Shown: positions 22,639 through 35,208 of the stretch, one piece after another
Layout of the letters: each line of letters opens with the position of its first letter
Position numbering within the stretch: position 1 is the first letter of the stretch
Source: Cercophora sp. LCS_1
Lineage: Eukaryota > Ascomycota > Sordariomycetes > Sordariales > Lasiosphaeriaceae
Length of the DNA stretch: 64,000 nt
Reading direction: 5' to 3'
Assembly: GCA_036250225.1 (NCBI GenBank)
Contig: JAPZLL010000034.1
Location: forward strand, 1-64,000
The notes under the pieces: generated by a model
Told to the model about the DNA's origin: nothing
The model's input: only the letters and a program-made list of their open reading frames with translations
Databases searched by the model: none
Made by a program: the position numbers and the translations under genes

Positions 22639-24583
22639 GAAGCAATGGCCTCGGGGAGGGCAGCATTGCTAGGCAAAGGCCTGGACGACACGACGGCACA
22701 TGCAGAAGGGGAAGGCACGGGAGGAAAGCAAAACAGCTTCACGATGGTGGAAACCTAGGACGGGAGGTATGACGCGGCGAGCAGTGGACAGGCGGGCATG
22801 GGACGACGGGGGGTTGGATCGACGGCGAGCAGCGCAAGCGTCCCTTCTGATCACGAAGCCCAGGGCGGGAAGCAGGGAGGAGGGAGGAGGAGGAGGGGAG
22901 AATAAGCAAAGAGAAAAAGGGAATTTTTGAAACGAAGGAAAAGAAAGCCCCCTCGTGTAGTGACTGCTGCACAGGAGGAGAGTTTTTGCTACAACATGAA
23001 TCGGGGTTGTCGGATGCAATTGTGAAGGTCCCCGAGGTCAAAGGGCAGGTAACCTTTGTCTCGCAAAGTTACGCCTTGCTTGGCGGGTACATGAGGGGTC
23101 CCACATCACTGCAACACAACACCGTGAGGGCGTGAGAAAAGAAAACAAGCCCGTCTCAGCTTTGCTGCACACGAGCAGGTCTTTTTTTTTTTTCAGCTGC
23201 CGCTACCATCGTGCAGACCTGGGTGAGCTGTTTCGTCACAGCGAGCACAGTTTGACAGTCCAGGCCTTTCCCCTCGCTTTGCAGTTGCCACCAAGTCGCA
23301 CCTCGTGGTCCGGCATGTGGGGAGGCAATTTTCAGACGACAGTGCCGAGCTGATCGGAGAAGCTCGATCGGCCAACGATGAAAGACCTCTGCGCCGGAAA
23401 AGGGAACACTGGAACCGTTGTAGGCTGTGCCACTGGCGGGCGGTCGATGGTGCAGCAAGAGATGCAGCGAGGGGCGGTCGACCCATGGTGGGGTGAGGTT
23501 CCCCATTTGATGCATCTGGGTGAGGTGTCTGGGTATTCCATTCGGAATTGCAATCTGGAAGTACCCTTTACCATCCGCCATCCAACCCCTTCCCATCTCT
23601 CTCCATGGCCCGGTTTCTTCTGCCGTTCCTCGGACTGACCGCGCGTTGGGGAGCGGAACCCGAGCAGCGCCAGCACAAATCCCAGGTCGACGTTGCGAGA
23701 CAAACATGTTTCCAGCTCCGAGTCCTGCAGCAGCGGTGGGAAAGGCCCGATCTCTGCTGATAATTGGCGCATGGGATTGAATCACACCGGGATGGCCGCC
23801 TGCGTGCTGCTCTGGGAAGCGGGAAACTCGATCACGTCTGCCTGAAAAGCCTCGAATGTCACGGCGGACTTTGACAAGTCCCGCACAAGATTGAGCAGTC
23901 ACGCTGCACGCAGCATCCAAGTCCAACTGCATGCATTCGGCTGTGGCAACCCGAGCCACCACGTTTTAAGTGTCGAGCTGAGGTGCCGCCCCAAAGGCCG
24001 GAGCAAAGCGCCGGTTCCGGGGTCCAATGAGACAACGGCCGTCACCACCCAGTGACGCTCCGGCCACGCGGCCACCGTCGAGGCCGTTTTTAGTTCTTTC
24101 TCAGATCTTAGGCCCGTTTCTGTGCATCGTTACACGGCCGCGAGATGGGTCACACTGGTCACCTGGGCAGTAGCGTGCGCCCGTCGGCTTGGTAGGTTTC
24201 ATAGAAGCGACGCACGATGGCTTCCCCGTACGACAGCTCGGCATACAAACGGATCTACATATTGACTGATCAGGAAACCAGCACTTGGATCGCAAGAGAC
24301 AAGAGGTCAACCGCACGAGAGAACACAAGATGCTTTTCCGCACAAGATTGAAGAGTTGACAAGTTGAAATTCCGATCCAGGGGCCATATTCCCCTCCGCA
24401 ATGCAAAGCCGCAGACCATATGTATGCCCAAACTCAGGGAAGCAAGTTGCACTTTTTGAGTAAATAAAATTGGCCATTACCCAAGCTACGTATACCCTCG
24501 TCAGATCCATGTATCTAAAATAGACATGGGGTGATATATATGGGGTGACATAGAAAAGAATACACATTCAGCCAATCCATCCC
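22639..24583. other. intergenic, Myb-gene promoter and chitinase 3' flank
   Basis: Next to the Myb start the coding strand is strongly pyrimidine-rich (purine-rich on plus at 22855-22925), typical of a fungal leader. A 268-codon minus-strand open frame at 23156-23962 lacks recognisable sequence and is not called. An 11-T run lies near 23180. Confidence 0.5.
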
Positions 24584-27144
24584 TTACAAAGCAAAGAAAA
24601 GGACACCCATAAGGCCGGCCAAGCCCATGGCGACCGAGCTGCGGCTGGCGCCCGCCGTGACGGGAACAGAACCGCCGGGCTTGACGCCAGTGACGGAGCC
24701 GGTGGGCTTGGCACCGCCGCTGGGAGCAGCAACGCCTGCCGGCCAAGTGCCCTGAGCAGGGCTGCCGCCGGGAGCTCCACCAGCAGGCTTGGTAGCGGGC
24801 CACTCGTCGCCCTTGGGGAGAGTGAGGGTGGTGAACTGGGTGTTGGTAACCTGTGTGCGGGTGGTCCAATCACCGCCAGCACCCGGAGCACCGGGGCCAG
24901 GCTGCCAGGTGGGGACGATGATAGGCTTGCCAGTGCCAGTCGGCAGGGGCAAGACATCGGTGATGGGGCAGACAGTGGTGCTGACAGGAATGACTTCGGT
25001 GGTAACGTGGCCGGGGTGGCAGTTGGTGACAGTCGGCTTGCACGAGGTGATGGTGTAAGTCTTGGTGGAGTAGACGGTCGAGGTCGTGTAGCCAGTGGGC
25101 CATCCAGTGGGCCAGGCCCCGCGAGAGGTCGAGGTTGTCTCAACCTCGCTGACAGGGCACACGGTGGTAGAAACAGCGATAGTCCTGGTGACAACGTGGC
25201 CGGGGTGGCAGTTGGTGACATGGGGAGGGCACGAGGTGATGGTCTCGGTGGTCGTCTGGTAGACAGTCGACGTGGTAAGCTGAACCGAGGAAGTGATGGT
25301 TCCGCTGTAGCTGCTGGCAGAGGAGGTGGGAGCCACGCTGGATGAAGGGGGGACGGTGGACGAGGGAACCGAAGAGGTGTAGCTATCAGTCGGATCATCC
25401 GAGTAGCAGATCTCATCCGAAGTCGAGCTGGCACTGGCGGAGGCGGATGCGCTGACGCTGGAGGGAGGAGCACTGATAGAGACAGAGCCGCTGATGCTCG
25501 AGGGAGGAGCGCTGACGGAGACACTGCTGGCAATAGACGAGGGGGGAACGGTGGACGAGGGAACCGAAGAGGTGTAGCTATCAGTCGGGTCATCCGAGTA
25601 GCAGATCTCATCCGAAGAGCTGGCGCTGGCAGAAGCCGAAGCGGATGCGCTGACGCTGGAGGGAGGAGCACTGATAGAGACAGAGCCGCTGGCAGAGACG
25701 GAGCCGCTGATGCTCGAGGGAGGAGCGCTGATGGAAGCGCTAGCGCTGGCCGAGACGCTGCTGACAACAGACGAAGGAGGAGCGCTCGACGAGGGAACAA
25801 TCGAGCTAACATCATCATCGTCATCGTAGCAGTAGTCGTCGTCATCGTAGGCCGAGGAGGTGGCACTGGCGCTGGCCGAAACACTGACGGACGAGGGAGG
25901 GGCAGTGATGCTGGCGCTGGCAGACACACTGGCAGAGGCGCTGGCAGAGGCGCTAACACTAACAGAAGAGGCAGCGGACGAGGCGGCGGACGAGGCGGCG
26001 GTGCTGCTGGCAACGGCGCTGGAAGCAGAGCTCACTGGCGAATGGACATTGCCAAGAACAACGTCGTGGACAAACTTCAGGTAGGTGTCCTCGTCGTCAT
26101 CGTTCTCGGTGTTCTTGCTGGCGAGGTAGACGTCCCAGAGCATGACACCGCCGAATTTCTCGTTCTCGAGCCAAGGTTCGACGAGGTCCTGGACCTCGGA
26201 GCGCTCGAGATAACCCGAACCGGCAGCACTAGGAGATCCAGGCAAGCCGATGTAGAGCTTGGCATCTGAGCTAGAGGTGGTGGCAATATGCTCGAACCAC
26301 TTGTCCAAGTTGAAAGAGTCGCCGACGTCGTTTCCGGCAATTCCGTCGCAGCCAGGGTTGTTGTAGAACTGGATGAAAAAGGCGTCAAATACAACATCCT
26401 GTGCCCCAATGATATCCTTCATCTGGAAGTAGGTGGGTGACAATGGGCACTGGGGGGCCGCTGTGATGACACGCTTCTTGCCGTCAGCCGCGGCATCGAT
26501 GTGTTGACGGAGCTTCTTAATCATGGCGACGTATCCATCCGCATCGGCTACATAGTGTTAGAGCTCATTCCACCTGTACCAAACAGCTAGAACTTACTGC
26601 CTTGCCACTTTACCTCGAGATCAAAATCGAAACCATCAACGGCAACGTGGACATCCTGGCCATTAACCTTGTAATCGAAGGGGCGAGGGGCGGTGACATC
26701 GCCATCGTACGGTCCGAAAGCCTTCCAGACGATGTCGGCGAACTCTACTCCCTTTGCGGCACTGGTAACCTGGTAGTTGGAGGTGGCGGTAGCCTCGCCT
26801 CCGATCGAAATCAAGACCTTTTTGCCGGCAGCCTGGCATTTGGGAATGTCCTCGGCGATGTAGTTGCATCCGCTGAGGAAGAAAGAGGGGGTGTTGGAGC
26901 CGTCTATGTAAACCGCGTCGGCACAGTGGGCACCGAAGTTAGTTCCCGGGTAGCCAAGCGAGGACGGATCCTGCTCCGGAGAGTTGTTGATGAACGCGAT
27001 GGTGATGTATTCGAAGTGCCCCTTCTCACACCACTCGCCAAGCGATATGCTACCCTTCTGTCCCCAGTAAACGTTGACGCTAGGAGTGGCGGTAGCCAGT
27101 GCCCGGGCGGCCAAGCCCGCGGCAACGAGAGCCTTTGTCTTCAT
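24584..27144 (-). CDS. GPI-anchored class III chitinase (GH18)
   Basis: Two exons, 27144-26598 and 26547-24584, encode 836 residues. The 50-nt intron (GTAAGT...ATGTAG) restores [13 protein letters not shown]. After a signal peptide ([12 protein letters not shown]) comes the GH18 barrel, starting V-N-V-Y-W-G-Q. The catalytic signature D-G-F-D-F-D-L-E is complete, ending in the acid/base glutamate. V-L-I-S-I-G-G and G-G-V-M-L-W-D-V-Y are also family motifs. From about residue 350 the chain is Ser/Thr/Ala-rich with repeated blocks, then two copies of a roughly 44-residue unit containing V-T-N-C-H-P-G-H-V. The C-terminus ([18 protein letters not shown]) is a hydrophobic GPI-attachment tail. The enzyme should therefore sit on the plasma membrane or wall and act in chitin remodelling. 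The 481-codon open frame antisense to the repeats is a composition artefact. Confidence 0.95.
25346..25735 (-). repeat. intragenic near-identical repeats in chitinase stalk
   Basis: Two copies of roughly 170-195 bp, at about 25346-25515 and 25540-25735, differ at few positions and by a short insertion in the second. Each encodes a Ser-rich stretch with [14 protein letters not shown]. Such high DNA identity points to recent unequal exchange or duplication. Confidence 0.8.
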
Positions 27145-29793
27145 GACGGGAGGTTGGTATTAGAAATGAGTGTGTATTATGTAAGTCGTAAAGAACGTCT
27201 GGTGACAGAGTCAACCATACAACGAAAGGACGCAAACGTAACGCTTGCAACGGCGAGGAAAGCCGGCCGTCTTGGTGTTGACTTGAAGACACAACCGAAA
27301 GGGGAGAAGAGGAGAACCGGAGGGCACCACGGCGGGCGGACGCCCTTCATATTGGGGACGGGTTCGACATGGGGTAGGCATCGTGGTGTCCGAGAGGAAG
27401 CGAAGGCTGGATGCTTGGCCTTGGTTCGTGTCCGCAGGCAACAGGGGGATATGTTCATAGCGCGAGGCCAAGCGCTGGGCCAGCGAGCCGCTGGGAACAG
27501 GGTGGAAATTACCTTGAGCTTGCGCCGCAACCTTTCTCCACGATAGCTGCATGGCCGGATCCGTCCCATGCCCCCCCCTTCAGCCTTGCGGATCCTGCTC
27601 AGAGCAATCACCTGGCGGCAGCGGGGCCACGGGAGCTTCTCCGTCCATCTCTCCGCTCGTCAGTCCTTTCAGCACCCCGTAACAGAGCGGAGACTGCAGA
27701 AGGATCCGAATTAAATCTCAGTCAACAAACCATCACCCCCACACACAGAGGCTCGCCGATATGGAAAACGGTGCGATGGCTTCACCTCCAGCACTGGGTA
27801 GAAGGTAGGACCCCAATTTGGGAGAATGTGACCTCAAGATGGGAAAGCCCAACAAGAGCCTTCCAACATGTCATTGAAGCGAGCAGCCAAAAACACCATG
27901 GGGGCACAAGAATCTAGGTGTGGGGCGACCCGTTACCCCTGCCAAGACCCGCTGGCGGCTGGCCCGTGCATGTTCTCCCCTGTCCAAATTTCGCGAGGCC
28001 ATCCCAAACTGGAGGAATATTGTGCCTCGGCGTCAATTCATCGCTTCTTCGCGCGTTCACCGACCGCCGCCTGCGTCCTTGCAGGCTGACGCTAGTATAA
28101 TTTCCCTGGGTTGTTTTTCCTTCTTCGCGCTAGCGCTTGTTCGGCTCACCGGCATTTTGCGCATTCACCATCCATAGTCGTCGTCGTTGCAAGTCGCAAC
28201 AGTTGTCAGCATCCGATCTTCTTCGCAATCGCGCACGTGGGGATTGTCGTCCCACGCGGTTTTGTCTTGGGCTTCGTTGATCGTTGATCGTAAACGTCAA
28301 AAGATCATCGCGTTTGCGGCTCTGCTCAAGCGAGCACTCAAGCTTCAGTCAGACCGATGATCCGGCTGATCTCAACGACGTGGAAAACCCGGTTTTCGAA
28401 TTTATCCTCTCCGCACTCCTCCCCGCTTGTTTGTTTTTTGTGAATCGTCCCAACACGCGGGTCCCACTCCCCTTGCGCCTCGCCTCACACTTGCCCCTTT
28501 TCCCCTGCACCGGCTGCAGCAAGGTGGCGTCGCATGCTGCAAGGCACCCGTGTCATCATTGTCAACTTTGCGCATGCGTCTTCGCGTCTGGTTTTGTGCT
28601 CAAAAGACCTGTTGTCTCCGACTCAGAACGCGTTTCGCTTCTTCTACAACATCAGAATTGTTTCGGACGAGGAGTCGCGACAAACTGATAGGCTCCTCCA
28701 GAGATCGAAGTATTCGTGCATGTTCCGATACCTCCGGGCTGCAGTGCAAGCACACAGTCCCCAATGTCGATTTGCAGTTTCTTGCTCCCTCACGTCGGAG
28801 CTGAACATTTGCGCTCAAAAACAACGCATTCACATCCACCGCGATGAGCATCGCATTGCTCACCTCCTGTCTTCATCTATCACCAATGCGCATTTATATT
28901 CCGACGACGCAATCTTCCAACGGCTGACATCAGGCGTTGCTGGCCACGGTCCTTCTCAATACAATTACCCTGGTTCTTGGTTCCCGGAAATGACCACCCC
29001 TCAATGCCACCTACCTCCTTGACACGTCCAGAAATATCTCACGGTGGGGCTTGTTCTGTCATTCCCTTCTAGCATCCCATTGGTTGGTTGTTCCCTCAGC
29101 GAAGAGCCTCAGCCGGGTCTTTGCCTCGACCCTCATCGTCGTTGCACCTGACCCGACTTCGCCTGTGCGCCAACCCCGTTGACGCTTCGGCGTTCCAGGC
29201 GTGCACAAAGTACTTGCCTGTTTTTGGATCGCGATATGCCGACGCCAACCAAACATGGAGTTTGGTTGAACAACAGGCGGCGGGCCGTCTACCCCCAACC
29301 ACACCAAGGTGACAGCGAAAAACGTGGCCGGGGTTGAGGTCTTGAACTCCCCTACAAGTGCCGCGCGTCCCGAAGAGTCCACCGGCTCTCTTAGCTGCAT
29401 TCTTCTCCGTCGATGATCACCACGTTTCCCCGTCTCGGATGCGGCCGATTGCCAGTCAACCAGTCCATCCCGCCGCGGTGGCCACGTAGCATGACGATCC
29501 GGTGTGTTGAGCATGGTACGGATACTGGCGTAGCCCGTGGCAATCAAGGACAAAACTTGATGTTTCGCATCGCATCATGTATCTCATCATGAACCCCAGA
29601 AAGTCAACGATCTCGGCGCCCCGTCTGATGCTATGCGTGCGCCCTATGATGGTGGTGGTTCAAACCACCTAGCAACGGCGCTGTTTGTGCTTTGGTGATG
29701 AAAAGCCGGCTCTCTCGAAATCTCTTCCGCTGCGGCCCCGTTATTACGATGCTGTGGCCCAAAGGATCGGGAGCTAAATTGGCGATGTGACCC

Positions 29794-29800
29794 TATAAAA
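29794..29800 (+). promoter_or_regulatory. TATA-like box in gene-poor region
   Basis: TATAAAA within CCCTATAAAAGTGCG, 38 bp before an ATG at 29832 that opens a 110-codon frame of unknown nature, and 150 bp before the 29954 hairpin. Position and context only; no transcript evidence. Confidence 0.25.
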
Positions 29801-29953
29801 GTGCGAGGAGCCACCTTGTGGGTAATTTAGCATGTCTGAGACCGCCATTGCTCGTCCTCAATTACTTGTAGGACCACACCGTGTGGATCAACTTCTCGCG
29901 AGCTTCTCGAGGCGATCAAGCGCTCAACATGAACAACATGACGAAGACAGGGA

Positions 29954-30003
29954 TTGGTGGTCTCGATATGCTTTACCTAAGCACAAGGTATCGAGACCAC
30001 CAA
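29954..30003. repeat. perfect inverted repeat (15-bp arms, 20-nt loop)
   Basis: Left arm TTGGTGGTCTCGATA at 29954-29968 is the exact reverse complement of TATCGAGACCACCAA at 29989-30003. A partial extra copy (TTGGTATCGAGAGG) follows near 30015. It could fold as an RNA hairpin, be a protein-binding palindrome or mark a small insertion. Confidence 0.85.
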
Positions 30004-33000
30004 CTAGTGTTGTGTTGGTATCGAGAGGTGAGCAGCAAAGAATCGAGCCATCCAACACCGCTCCGGTCCCCAAGGCCTCCCAGACGGCATTTGGGTTTAT
30101 CTGCGTTCTATGTATGCCAAGTGCAGACCTTGGGGCCGCAGTTCTACCCCCCGCCGAGATGTGAGCCTAGGTGTCTTTCAGTCTCACGGTCACCCGTTTG
30201 TTCTTGGATGACTCGTGTATGCTCTTTGTCTTTGGCACGAGTAGGTAATGCAGGCGAATATCCTTTCAGACTGCTCTGGTCAACGGCGCAGAGGGTGGTG
30301 AGCACTCAAGTTAACTGCGATGATGAGTCTCGATGATGAACCTGTGAAAAGTTCTGCTCCCGAGGGGCGGGGGGTTATAGGTGGGTCATCTTCTCGCGTA
30401 GATTCAGTTGAGGAAAGAACGGTCGGGTCAGGTAACTCCTTGACCTGAGCGGGGACACCAAGGCAACAGCACATGATGGGCCGGCTCATCAAGTATCTGT
30501 CTCACTTACGCCACTGTAGGTGGAGGCTCACGCAACCACAGCGCCTGTTGAGCACCAGTTGAGCGTTCCCGCTCTCGCTGTCAGTGTATCGGTTTGAGGG
30601 TGAAAGGCGAGGTGAGGTTGGTGGTGCCTGAGGTCTTGTCACCAACGGAGTGGCTCAGTCCCAAACTGAGGGGATGAGGCCGCAATGAAATGATTCGACC
30701 GCCTCCTGCTCACGCGTTCCCTCGGCCTTGGTACCTTCCAGGTTTCTGCTCACCTGTGTGCTCGGAAGAATCGCTTAAGCGTTATTATCGTAAACGATAA
30801 TGCAAGGGAAGCCGCCACTCGAACATTCTGTTGGTGAAGCAAATGTTGACCTTCTCCTTCTCCGGACGTTGTCTTGCAATGTCGGCGCCGGCTCGGATCA
30901 CGTCATCACAGTCTATCTGCCGTAAGTAGTCATATTCACATGGCCCTTCGACCCGTTGTAAAGCTATGCTAAGGCGTGCATGATAACTGTGGCTCCGTGA
31001 CGCCCCGAACGGGTACATCCAGACATGGTGTTTTGTTCCGCCACAAAGCTGCACTGACAGCATGAGCAAGGCCCATGGGGGGAACATAGGCCAAGACTAA
31101 ACACGGCCATAAAGAATCGCCCGGGATTATCTTTGCTTGCATGTCAAGGCATGCAATGGAGGCCCTCGCCCAAGGCATGATCTTGATGTCCACATTGTCA
31201 ACAACCCGGATGACAGAGCGATCGAGCCTGTTCCCATGTCGTCCACGAAAGCTCTGGCATTGTAGTACATACCGTAATTTGGTACCTCTGGCACAACAAC
31301 GTCTATATTCCAGTCAGTCTCGTTGGTTGGGTTGGGTTGAGACGCAACCCGTGATAGGTACCTAGGCTGGTTCTAGAGCTTTGAGGGCTCGAGAATCACC
31401 CTAGATTACTGGCTGCATCTGGTTACCTACCTACCTATGACTGTGTATCTCACGTTTAGACAGCGATCACTTCGGTGTCTGCATCAAGCGGTATTGAGGA
31501 TATGAGTACGTCAGAGCACCACCCGATCTCCTCTGGAAGCAGTTCCCAGTTAGACGGCGTGGCTTTGGTCAACCCGGTCGACACCAAAAGGGAGTGGCAA
31601 AACCCCAAACCAATCAAGGTGGTTGTGAGCGCCTAGAATGTGTCCAGCAAGCGGGCTCCTGCACCAAAGTTCTGGAGCCAAGGCCATCAGACCAGTATTC
31701 AAGACCTCCGTAGCACTTCAAATGACCTCGAGGCCGAGGCTTATTCGATGTCGGGCCCTGGTTGCTTTGGACGTGCGTGCGGTCGATGGCGGCTGCCGAG
31801 TTTCTGGGGATTACCTAGTATCGGAGTCGCTGCTTTGTGTGACATCACCCATGAGATCCCCTGAGATGTTCGGTTGTAAGCAGGATGCCTCCCACCAAGT
31901 CGGCCCGGTCTGCTGGCTGGCTGATCGGGACTGCCCGATGATGTCGTTTGCTCTGTTATCTCTGCGCATGTGCCGTTAGCAGCCCTGGTGCGAGGTAGCA
32001 TCGGGCGCCACCGCTGTCGTCCAGCCAGGATCTGATTTTTGGTGGGAGCACAATCCTCCCGCCAGCTCTGCGTTGGTATGAAAGGTGCTCTTTTGTTCTT
32101 GATTGCCGAACAGTGCCGTTTGGGTGTCAGCCTCCCCATATACCCATATAAAATCGTGGTCTTGACCTGCACAACTGCTGAAGCGAGCGCTATCAAACCC
32201 CTCGGGCCAGAGCTCGTCTTACCCCACCAATCTTGTGGGATGTGGATGCGAGTGTTATTTTGGTGCATGAAGTGGCCGTTCAACGGTCGCGCCTTAGCGC
32301 CGCATTTGACGGCCTCTCCGGAGCATGGGGCGTGTAAGTTTTCAGATGGCAGACCCGGATTTTTGCGATGTTTCTTCATGTTGGAAGCGTGTGCATGATC
32401 ATCGGTGGCTCAGAAACAAACGCTGGGAGACAAGGTCGTCATGCATAGCAGAAATGCGAATCGGCTGCGCATGTTGCAGGACACAGCGTCGTAGCACAAC
32501 ATCTCGAGTGGTGTGGGTTGGATTTTCGTGTTTGACAGCGATTCCCCTTCCGCTGCGGTGGGGCGCGGCCAATCGCTGACGCTGCCCTGGGGCGCTTGGC
32601 AATGCGTGACCAGACATCCTCGAACTGCCGTGAGAATATTGTTCATTGATTGCTAAGACGATTCCACACCGTGAAGCCGTCGCAAAAGGTCAGATGGTTG
32701 AAGGGATGAACGTGGGATGAACGATAGGAGTGGGGCCGGGTGCCCCTCGAACTCGCCGTTATTCGTGGCCAGTGGGTGGTTGCTGACTCCCGAATGGCCG
32801 ATCTCAGGTGGCTTCGCGAGAGCCGGGGATACGAAGCCATCGATTGGCCCACCCCTGTAAACGAGTGCCTCCTCCGTTCCCGTTACTGTTCCGCTGCGCC
32901 TTTCTTCCCCAATCCATCCATTTCTTCAAAACCTGGAAGTCGTTCCACACCACGCTCGCTACTACGCTCGTTATTTCCTTCCCCATATTTTTCCAGTCCC

Positions 33001-33285
33001 TCGTTCTTAGAAATCCACGTCGTTGTGCACCAAGTCGGTCGCATTCACCCAAACGCCAGCGATTTTGCCCCGTGTAGCGCGGTTTTCCTCGACCTCCACT
33101 GCAATTTATTACCGGTTTCAAACTTCACGAAACCCGGACCGGAACGGATAATCTTCGCGAAAGATCGGTTCGCCTTCGGACCCTGAGTTAAACCGCCACG
33201 AGGCAGAATTGGGGCGTCTGCCCAGGAATCGTTAGCAAACGTTGACTTTTGTTTCTCGAACCGAGACGAACAACGCGGAGTCAAG

Positions 33286-34047
33286 ATGCATTCCAAAATG
33301 CTGTTCAATATGCTTGTGGTTGGGCTTTCGACCCTCGCCGCCGTCGAAGCCAACATGGTCGATGCGCGACTCGCGGGCCAGAACGGCGCTGTGATCCAGA
33401 AGCGCCAAAATACCGACGATACTGTCAACGGCGCTTCCACGTCCTCGTCGTCGACGACACCACCTCCCGCCCCGTCATCCACCCCCCCGACGGTAACCAC
33501 GCCCACATCGTCTTCTCGTTCGACTACCACCTCGACCCCAACCACCTCAGCTCAGCCAACCAATACTCTTCCAACCCAAACCACACCTCCCCCATCGACA
33601 TCACCAACGAACTCCCCGTCCGACGACAACTCAGAGACATCGGAATCCTACACGACGATCACGACCATTTTCACTACTACTGATGGCAATGGCGCTCCCA
33701 CTACGATCACCACCCAGTCAACCAGCACCGCGACTCCCGGTCTAGCCGGCAAAGGTGGTGGCGGCTCATCCTCCGGCATGTCCACGCAGACACGGAACAC
33801 GATTATCGGCGTCGTCGTGGGTGTCGGTGGCGCCATCATCCTGGGCGGGCTGGCGTTCGTGGCGTGGCGCATCTGGGGACGCAAGAAGGCCGCCGAGGAG
33901 CCCGACGATTTGATGGACTACCCCAGTAGCGCTGGTGAGAAGCCTGACACGGTTGGGAGCAACTCCATGAGCGGACGGACACCTTTCCAGAGCACGCTGG
34001 AAAGCTACCATGCGCCGACACAGGTCAACACAGCATCCAATTTCTAG
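33286..34047 (+). CDS. Mid2-like single-pass membrane protein
   Basis: Single exon of 253 residues. A signal peptide (M-L-F-N-M-L-V-V-G-L-S-T-L-A-A-V-E-A) is followed by a K-R site (Q-K-R-Q) and a Ser/Thr/Pro-rich extracellular part of about 110 residues, expected to be heavily O-glycosylated. A Gly-rich linker leads to one membrane helix at about residues 172-197 (I-I-G-V-V-V-G-V-G-G-A-I-I-L-G-G). The helix ends in W-R-I-W-G-R-K-K, and a short acidic/Ser cytoplasmic tail follows. This plan is that of Mid2/Wsc-type cell-wall stress sensors and of many fungal proteins of unknown role; there is no WSC cysteine domain, so the Mid2-like label rests on architecture alone. A second in-frame ATG at 33298 could be the start. 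Confidence 0.8.
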   Translation: MHSKMLFNMLVVGLSTLAAVEANMVDARLAGQNGAVIQKRQNTDDTVNGASTSSSSTTPPPAPSSTPPTVTTPTSSSRSTTTSTPTTSAQPTNTLPTQTTPPPSTSPTNSPSDDNSETSESYTTITTIFTTTDGNGAPTTITTQSTSTATPGLAGKGGGGSSSGMSTQTRNTIIGVVVGVGGAIILGGLAFVAWRIWGRKKAAEEPDDLMDYPSSAGEKPDTVGSNSMSGRTPFQSTLESYHAPTQVNTASNF

Positions 34048-35208
34048 GGAGGAGATTGATATAACGCCCACTGGCATCGACTTTACTTGTTCATACTTTT
34101 CTTTGCGATTTCATATGATGGGCGCCCGAGGCAGATTCCGGAGTTCTGGGGTTTCACGAGTCTGACCGTTTGGGTTCCGCGACAACAGGACTCCCTCGTA
34201 ATTTCTCATCGCCATTTGCCATTACGGTTGGGGCTGGGCTGCATGCATGAGGTACAAACGACCCAAAAGATGCGATCGAGGGCGCCACACGAGGAGATGG
34301 TGGACGCTGGGATGTGAGCTGGGCTGACGGACCCAGCTGAGCTGGAGGAGAGAACATGGGCAAAGGGAGCTGAACGATAAGCCGGAAGCGCCAGCAACCA
34401 GCGACCGGACGAAATTTTCTTCTGTTCATTATCCGGGATACCAAACTGGAGTTTTTCTAAGTGGGAGTAAAAGACAGCGAGCATTTCACTAGTGAAGTAG
34501 CATACTTTAATACCAGCAAACACCATCAAACTTGGTCACTCGTTGTTGACATCGATACAATTCACCTAGTCGTCCCGTCATTTGGATGATCTCACTCCTC
34601 ATCTCTAGTTCATCTCTCACGTATAGCGTGCACCGTAGGACACCTGTCAACCCCAATTGGGTTCTCGGCCGCCCCTAATCCACCGGAACAGTCCACTCGA
34701 CCCCGCGAGGAACGGACCGCAGTCCGGAAAAGGATCTCTCCAAAGCCCAGGACAAGCGAGTTTTGCCTGTTCAAAAATCACGTGAATGCCTATGTGGTGC
34801 TTAATTGGGGTGGGCGAAGAGTGCTTGTGCGCAGAGTCGAGCGATGGCCGGCTGTCTCATGATGGTTTCAGCCGATGGGTGATTTCATGGAGGAGGGAGG
34901 GTTAGGTGAGGGGATCTACGATCTTGGGGTAACAAACCGACGGACGGACGGATTTCCTCTCATTCTTCTTCTTCATTTGCTTTATCGTTGTCCTTCGCTT
35001 TTCAATCGTCGGTTTTGCATCTCTCGTTTTTTTTTTTTTTTTTTTTTTTTTTGGTTTTTGTTGCGGGTCAACGGCACTTGCATTTTCACTTGCACGACTT
35101 GCGGCGGCCGGGACGATTGCTTCGAACCGAGACGAGATATCGGGTTGACTGGCGCAACAAACGACTGACTGCCTTGTTCAGGAACGGGACGAGAAAACAA
35201 CAGGCAAA
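34048..35208. other. intergenic before the small secreted protein
   Basis: No gene recognised. Just upstream of the next gene is a 26-T run at 35027-35052 within a pyrimidine-rich leader. Confidence 0.5.
35027..35052 (+). repeat. poly(T) tract in leader of secreted-protein gene
   Basis: Uninterrupted run of about 26 T, 157 bp before the ATG at 35209. It lies in the presumed promoter or 5' leader and is likely length-variable. Confidence 0.85.

Larger units (their letters stand above)
27145..33285. other. 6.1-kb gene-poor stretch
   Basis: No protein gene recognised on either strand. The left end is the chitinase promoter. A pyrimidine-rich plus-strand stretch at about 28100-28700 with open frames to 29022 resembles a transcribed leader but leads into nothing identifiable. 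A TATA-like box lies at 29794 and a perfect hairpin at 29954-30003. The right end (about 32900-33280) is the pyrimidine-rich leader of the membrane sensor gene. Confidence 0.5.

Noticed and set aside
23156..23962. 268-codon minus-strand open frame
   Set aside because: No domain or coding-like composition. It lies in an intergenic region and its proposed protein looks random.
24568..26013. 481-codon open frame on the minus strand overlapping the chitinase stalk in another frame
   Set aside because: Its Pro/Leu/Arg-rich composition is the frame shadow of the Ser/Ala-rich repeats; the chitinase frame has domains, a signal peptide and a GPI tail.
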